A stretch of 64,000 nt of DNA from Leucaena leucocephala (taxonomy: Eukaryota > Streptophyta > Magnoliopsida > Fabales > Fabaceae). Location of the stretch: positions 13,996,501-14,060,500 of the forward strand of contig CM073563.1 in the NCBI GenBank assembly GCA_037074615.1, given 5' to 3'. A model generated the notes under the pieces. That model had not been told where the DNA came from. It saw only the letters and a program-made list of their open reading frames with translations, and made no database searches. The position numbers were made by a program, and so were the translations under genes. Below, piece after piece: positions 58,501-64,000 of the stretch (position 1 is the stretch's first letter; every line of letters starts with the position of its first letter).

Positions 58501-59939
58501 CAAAATGTAGCGAAACTCTGGCACTTTTCCTGACCATAATGGAAAGTCCCCACCAATATCAACATTGAATATTCATTCTAGAATGCCACTTTCCTTAAGA
58601 TATGGGTCCATATAGGTCACAAAAGAGTCCTCAATTGTTTCAAGGTAGTTTTACGCAAAAGTAGCAAAACTTTAGGACTTTACTTGTCTATAGTGATAAC
58701 TCACCCCCAATCTCAAGCTTCAGTATGAGTTCTAGAACGTTACTCTTCTTAAGATGTGGGTCCATGTAGGTCGCAAAAGTGTCATCCATTTTTTCGAAGT
58801 AGTTTTAGGCAAAGTAGCGAAACTCTGGCACTTTTCTCGACCATACTGAAAAATCCCCCCAATCTCTACTTTGAGTATGCGTTCTGGAAGGCTACTTTCC
58901 TTAGGATATGGGTCTATATAGGTCACAAAAGAGTCATCGACTGTTTCAAGGTAGTTTTACGCAAATGTAGCGAAACTTTGGCGCTTTACTTTTCTATAGT
59001 GATAACCTCACCCCAATCTCAACTTTTAATACGAATTCTATAACACCTATTTTCCTTAAGATGTGGGTCCATGTAGGTCACGAAAGAGTTATCCATTGTT
59101 TCAAGGAACTTTTAGGTAAATGCAGCAAAACCTTGGCACTTTTCCCGACCATAATGAAAAGTCCCCACCAATATCAACATTGAATATTCATTCTAGAAGG
59201 CCACATTCCTCAAGATATGGGTCCATATAGGTCATAAAAGGGTCATCAATTGTTTGTAGTTTGACTCAAATGGAGCAAAATTGTTGAACTTGTCTATACT
59301 TGTAACTCACCCCCAATCTCAACTTTCAATATGAGTTCTAGAATGTCACTTCTCCAAAGATGTGGGTCCCGTAGGTCACAAAGTGTCATCCACTTTTTCA
59401 AAGTACTTTTAGGAAAATGTAGCGAAACTCTGGCACTTTTCCTGACCATAATGGAAATTCCCCACCAATATCAACATTGAACATTCATTCAAGAATGCCA
59501 CTTTCCTTAAGATATGGGTCCATATAGGTCACAAAAGAGTCGTCAATTGTTTCAAGGTAGTTTTACGCAAATGTAGCAAAACTTTGGCACTTCACTCTTC
59601 TATAGTGATAACTCACCCCATTCTCAACTTTTAATACGAATTCTATAACACCTATTTTCCTTAAAATATGGGTCTATGTAGGTCACGGAAGAGTTATCCA
59701 TTGTTTCAAGGTACTTTTAGGCAAATGAAGCAAAACCTTGGCACTTTTGCCGACCATAATGAAAAGTCCCCACCAATATCAACATTGAATATTCATTCTA
59801 GAATGCCACATTCCTTAAGATATGGGTCCATATAGGTCACAAAAGGGTCATCAGTTGTTTCAAGGTAGTTTTACTCAAATGTAGCAAAATTATTGAACTT
59901 TACTTGTCTATACTTGTAACTCACCCCCAATCTCAACCT
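52600..59939 (+). repeat. 3670-bp (24-monomer) superunit, two tandem copies
   Basis: A 10-monomer plus a 14-monomer unit (1527 + 2143) repeats as a block. A monomers at 52936/56606/60276 and 55079/58749 are all 3670 bp apart. The rare TTTTCCTGCCCATAATGG occurs near 52706, 56376 and 60046-ish, and the GTGGGTCCCGTAGG deletion variant near 55692 and 59362. Copies are nearly identical; a third copy starts but ends near 61 kb. Confidence 0.9.
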
Positions 59940-60275
59940 TCAATATGAGTTCTAGAATGTCACTTCTCCAAAGATGTGGGTCCATGCAGGTCACAAAGTG
60001 TCATCCATTTTTTCAAAGTACTTTTAGCAAAATGTAGCGAAACTCTGGCACTTTTCCTGCCCATAATGGAAAGTCCCCACCAATATCAACATTGAATATT
60101 CATTCTAGAATGCCACTTTCCTTAAGATATGGGTCCATATAGGTCACAAAAGAGTCCTCAATTGTTTCAAGGTAGTTTTACGCAAAAGTAGCAAAACTTT
60201 GGGACTTTACTTGTCTATAGTGATAACTCACCCCCAATCTCAACCTTCAATATGCGTTCTAGAACGTTACTTTTC

Positions 60276-62720
60276 TTAAGATGTGGGTCCATGTAGGTCG
60301 TAAAAGTGTCATCCTTTTTTTCAAAGTAGTTTTAGGCAAAGTAGGGAAACTCTGGCACTTTTCTCGACCATACTGAAAAATCCCCCCAATCTCTACTTTG
60401 AGTATGCGTTCTGGAAGGCTACTTTCCTTAAGATATGGGTCTATATAGGTCACAAAAGAGTCATCAACTGTTTCAAGGTAGTTTTACGCAAATGTAGGGA
60501 AACTGTGGCACTTTACTTTTCTATAGTGATAACCTCACCCCAATCTCAACTTTTAATACGAATTCTATAACACCTATTTTCCTTAAGATGTGGGTCCATG
60601 TAGGTCACGAAAGAGTTATCCATTGTTTCAAGGAACTTTTAGGTAAATGCAGCAAAACCTTGGCACTTTTCCCGACCATAATGAAAAGTCCCCACCAATA
60701 TCAACATTGAATATTCATTCTAGAATGCCACATTCCTCAAGATATGGGTCCATATAGGTCACAAAAGGGTCATCAATTGTTTCTAGTTTGACTCAAATGG
60801 AGCAAAATTATTGAACTCTTCTATACTTGTAACTCACCCGCAATCTCAACTTTCAATATGAGTTCTAGAATGTCACTTCTCCAAAGATGTGGGTCCATGT
60901 AGGTCACAAAGTGTCATCCATTTTTTCAAAGTACTTTTAGGAAAATGTAGCGAAACTCTGGCACTTTTCCTGACCATAATGGAAATTCCCCACCAATATC
61001 AACATTGAACATTCATTCTAGAATGCCACTTTCCTTAAGATATGGGTCCATATAGGTCACAAAAGAGTCGTCAATTGTTTCAAGGTAGTTTTACGCAAAT
61101 GTAGCAAAACTTTGGCACTTCACTCTTCTATAGTGATAACTCACCCCAATCTCAACTTTTAATACGAATTCTATAACACCTATTTTCCTTAAGATATGGG
61201 TCTATGTAGGTCACGGAAGAGTTATCCATTATTTCAAGGTACTTCTAGGCAAATGAAGCCAAACCTTGGCACTTTTGCCGACCATAATGAAAAGTCCCCA
61301 CCAATATCAACATTGAATATTCATTCTAGAATGCCACTTTCCTTAAGATATGGGTCCATATAGGTCACAAAAGAGTCCTCAATTGTTTCAAGGTAGTTTT
61401 ACGCAAAAGTAGCAAAACTTTGGGACTTTACTTGTCTATAGTGATAACTCACCCCCAATCTCAACCTTCAGTATGAGTTCTAGAACGTTACTCTTCTTAA
61501 CATGTGGGTCCATGTAGGTCGCAAAAGTGTCATCCATTTTTTCGAAGTAGTTTTAGGCAAAGTAGCGAAACTCTGGCACTTTTCTCGACCATACTGAAAA
61601 ATCCCCCCAATCTCTACTTTGAGTATGCGTTCTGGAAGGCTACTTTCCTTAAGATATGGGTCTATATAGGTCATAAAAGAGTCATCGACTGTTTCAAGGT
61701 AGTATTACGCAAATGTAGCGAAACTTTGGCACTTTACTTTTCTATAGTGATAACCTCACCCCAATCTCAACTTTTAATACGAATTCTATAACACCTATTT
61801 TCCTTAAGATGTGGGTCCATGTAGGTCACGAAAGAGTTATCCATTGTTTCAAGGAACTTTTAGGTAAATGCAGCAAAACCTTGGCACTTTTCCCGACCAT
61901 AATGAAAAGTCCCCACCAATATCAACATTGAATATTCATTCTAGAATGCCACATTCCTCAAGATATGGGTCCATATAGGTCACAAAAGGGTCATCAATTG
62001 TTTCTAGTTTGACTCAAATGGAGCAAAATTATTGAACTCTTCTATACTTGTAACTCACCCGCAATCTCAACTTTCAATATGAGTTCTAGAATGTCACTTC
62101 TCCAAAGATGTGGGTCCATGTAGGTCACAAAGTGTCATCCATTTTTTCAAAGTACTTTTAGGAAAATGTAGCGAAACTCTGGCACTTTTCCTGACCATAA
62201 TGGAAATTCCCCACCAATATCAACATTGAACATTCATTCTAGAATGCCACTTTCCTTAAGATATGGGTCCATATAGGTCACAAAAGAGTCGTCAATTGTT
62301 TCAAGGTAGTTTTACGCAAATGTAGCAAAACTTTGGCACTTCACTTTTCTATAGTGATAACTCACCCCAATCTCAACTTTTAATACGAATTCTATAACAC
62401 CTATTTTCCTTAAGATATGGGTCTGTGTAGGTCACGGAAGAGTTATCCATTGTTTCAAGCTACTTCTAGGCAAATGAAGCAAAACCTTGGCACTATTCCC
62501 GACCGTAATGAAAAGTCCCCACCAATATCAACATTGAATATTCATTCTAGAATGCCACATTCCTTAAGATATGGGTCCATATAGGTCACAAAAGGGTCAT
62601 CAGTTGTTTCAAGGTAGTTTTACTCAAATGTAGCAAAACTATTGAACTTTACTTGTCTATAGTTGTAAGACACCCCCAATCTCAACCCTCAATATGAGTT
62701 CTAGAATGTCACTTCTCCAA
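60276..62720 (+). repeat. 8-monomer HOR (A-B-C-D-E-F-G-J), 1221 bp
   Basis: Between A at 60276 and A at 61497 the H and I monomers are missing, so G passes directly into J. The rare ACTCACCCGCAATCTC variant occurs at about 60832 and 62053, 1221 bp apart, showing that the sequence right of the junction was also duplicated. Confidence 0.85.
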
Positions 62721-64000
62721 AGATGTGGGTCCATGCAAGTCACAAAGTGTCATCCATTTTTTCAAAGTACTTTTAGCAAAATGTAGCGAAACTCTGGCAC
62801 TTTTCCTGACCATAATGGAAAGTCTCCACCAATATCAACATTGAACATTCATTCTAGAATGCCACTTTCCTTAAGATATGGGTCCATATAGGTCACAAAA
62901 GAGTCCTCAATTGTTTCAAGGTAGTTTTACGCAAATGTAGCAAAACTTTGGGACTTTACTTGTTTATAGTGATAACTCACCCCCAATCGCAACCTTCAGT
63001 GTGAGTTCTAGAACGTTACTCTTCTTAAGATGTGGGTCCATGTAGGTCGCAAAAGTGTCATCCATTTTTTCAAAGTAGTTTTTGGCAAAGTAGCGAAACT
63101 CTGGCACTTTTCTCGACCATACTGAAAAATCCCCCCAATCTCTACTTTGAGTATGCGTTCTGGAAGGCTACTTTCCTTAAGATATGGGTCTATATAGGTC
63201 ACAAAAGAGTCATCAACTGCTTCAAGGTAGTTTTACGCAAATGTAGCGAAACTTTGGCACTTTACTTTTCTATAGTGATAACCTCACCCCAATCTCAACT
63301 TTTAATACGAATTCTATAACACCTATTTTCCTTAAGATGTGGGTCCATGTAGGTCACGAAAGAGTTATCCATTGTTTCAAGGAACTTTTAGGTAAATGCA
63401 GCAAAACCATGGCACTTTTCCCGACCATAATGAAAAGTCCCCACCAAAATCAACATTGAATATTCATTCTAGAATGCCACATTCCTTAAGATATGGGTCC
63501 ATTTAGGTCACAAAAGGGTCATCAGTTGTTTCAAGGTAGTTTTACTCAAATGTAGCAAAACTATTGAACTTTACTTGTCTATAGTTGTAAGTCACCCCCA
63601 ATCTCAACCTTTAATATGAGTTCTAGAATGTCACTTCTCCAAAGATGTGGGTCCATGCAGGTCACAAAGTGTCATCCATTTTTTCAAAGTACTTTTAGCA
63701 AAATGTAGCGAAACTCTGGCACTTTTCCTGACCATAATGGAAAGTCCCCACCAATATCAACATTGAATATTCATTCTAGAATGCCACATTCCTTAAGATA
63801 TGGGTCCATATAGGTCACAAAAGGGTCATCAGTTGTTTCAAGGTAGTTTTACTCAAATGTAGCAAAACTATTGAACTTTACTTGTCTATAGTTGTAAGAC
63901 ACCCCCAATCTCAACCCTCAATATGAGTTCTAGAATGTCACTTCTCCAAAGATGTGGGTCCATGCAAGTCACAAAGTGTCATCCATTTTTTCAAAGTACT

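Larger units (their letters stand above)
44374..64000 (+). repeat. 153-bp satellite array, block 5: homogenised HOR array, continues past the window
   Basis: 19.6 kb, about 128 monomers, with no insertion. The basic HOR has ten variants, A to J. In the reference copy they start at 51409 (A), 51561 (B), 51716 (C), 51870 (D), 52014 (E), 52167 (F), 52321 (G), 52475 (H), 52628 (I) and 52782 (J), and the next A is at 52936, giving 1527 bp. D is about 10 bp shorter through loss near GTTTGACTC. A monomers start at 48514, 51409, 52936, 55079, 56606, 58749, 60276, 61497 and 63025. The spacings 1527, 2143, 1221 and 1528 are 10, 14, 8 and 10 monomers. No genes; the repeated 64- and 95-codon open frames over A-B pairs are satellite reads. 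Confidence 0.95.

Noticed and set aside
25898..63202. Serial minus-strand frames of 62-64 codons starting MTYMDPYLKE or MTYIDPYLKE
   Set aside because: They span about 1.25 satellite monomers each and follow the HOR period; consequence of tandem repetition.
2239..64000. CRISPR array
   Set aside because: The repeated unit is a contiguous 153-bp satellite with no unique spacers, and the retrotransposons are of plant type.
2239..64000. CENP-B-box-like motif in the monomer
   Set aside because: No match to the TTCG...CGGGA core was seen in any variant.

Overview
The window looks like plant nuclear heterochromatin. No host gene, tRNA, rRNA or CRISPR is visible. About 38.8 kb of the 64 kb is one tandem satellite with a monomer of about 153 bp (roughly 250 copies, all in the same orientation). 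It is broken only by LTR retrotransposons of plant type: a Ty1/copia family resembling the Angela/Tork lineage, a Ty3/gypsy element of Tat/Athila type, and a Del/Tekay-like solo LTR. Monomer length, higher-order repeats (HORs) and nested retrotransposons fit a centromeric or pericentromeric array of a flowering plant. The species and the centromeric status cannot be proved from sequence alone.

Layout. 1-2238: 3' end of a copia element (end of pol, polypurine tract, 1999-bp LTR) running in from the left. 2239-3854: diverged satellite. 3855-12553: a complete but defective gypsy element (5-bp target duplication CTTAT) with a stop-riddled gag, a protease reading frame and a deletion that removed reverse transcriptase, RNase H and most of integrase. 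12554-16713: diverged satellite. 16714-21129: a copia solo LTR (duplication ATAAC), itself interrupted at 16818-19641 by a 2.8-kb solo LTR of a second gypsy family (duplication ATGAC). 21130-24507: satellite with a 7-monomer HOR. 24508-25109: a 3' LTR fragment of the copia family without target duplication. 25110-35154: satellite with 6-, 8- and 10-monomer HORs. 35155-44368: a complete minus-strand copia element with two LTRs that read as identical, an intact 1327-residue Gag-Pol frame and a perfect TATGG target duplication; it looks very young. 44369-64000: 19.6 kb of uninterrupted satellite with a clear 10-monomer HOR of 1527 bp, a 4-monomer sub-amplification of 615 bp, and a 3670-bp superunit repeated in tandem.

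How it fits together. Satellite divergence and the age and density of insertions fall from left to right, while long-period homogeneity rises. This is the pattern expected when crossing from the decayed edge of a satellite array towards its actively homogenised core. The copia family has inserted at least three times. Two insertions (one with only its right flank visible) lie one base apart in monomer coordinates, which suggests a preferred target within the repeat. The only intact protein-coding gene is the copia Gag-Pol. The many 60-137-residue open frames in satellite and LTR DNA are consequences of repetition and are not annotated as genes.
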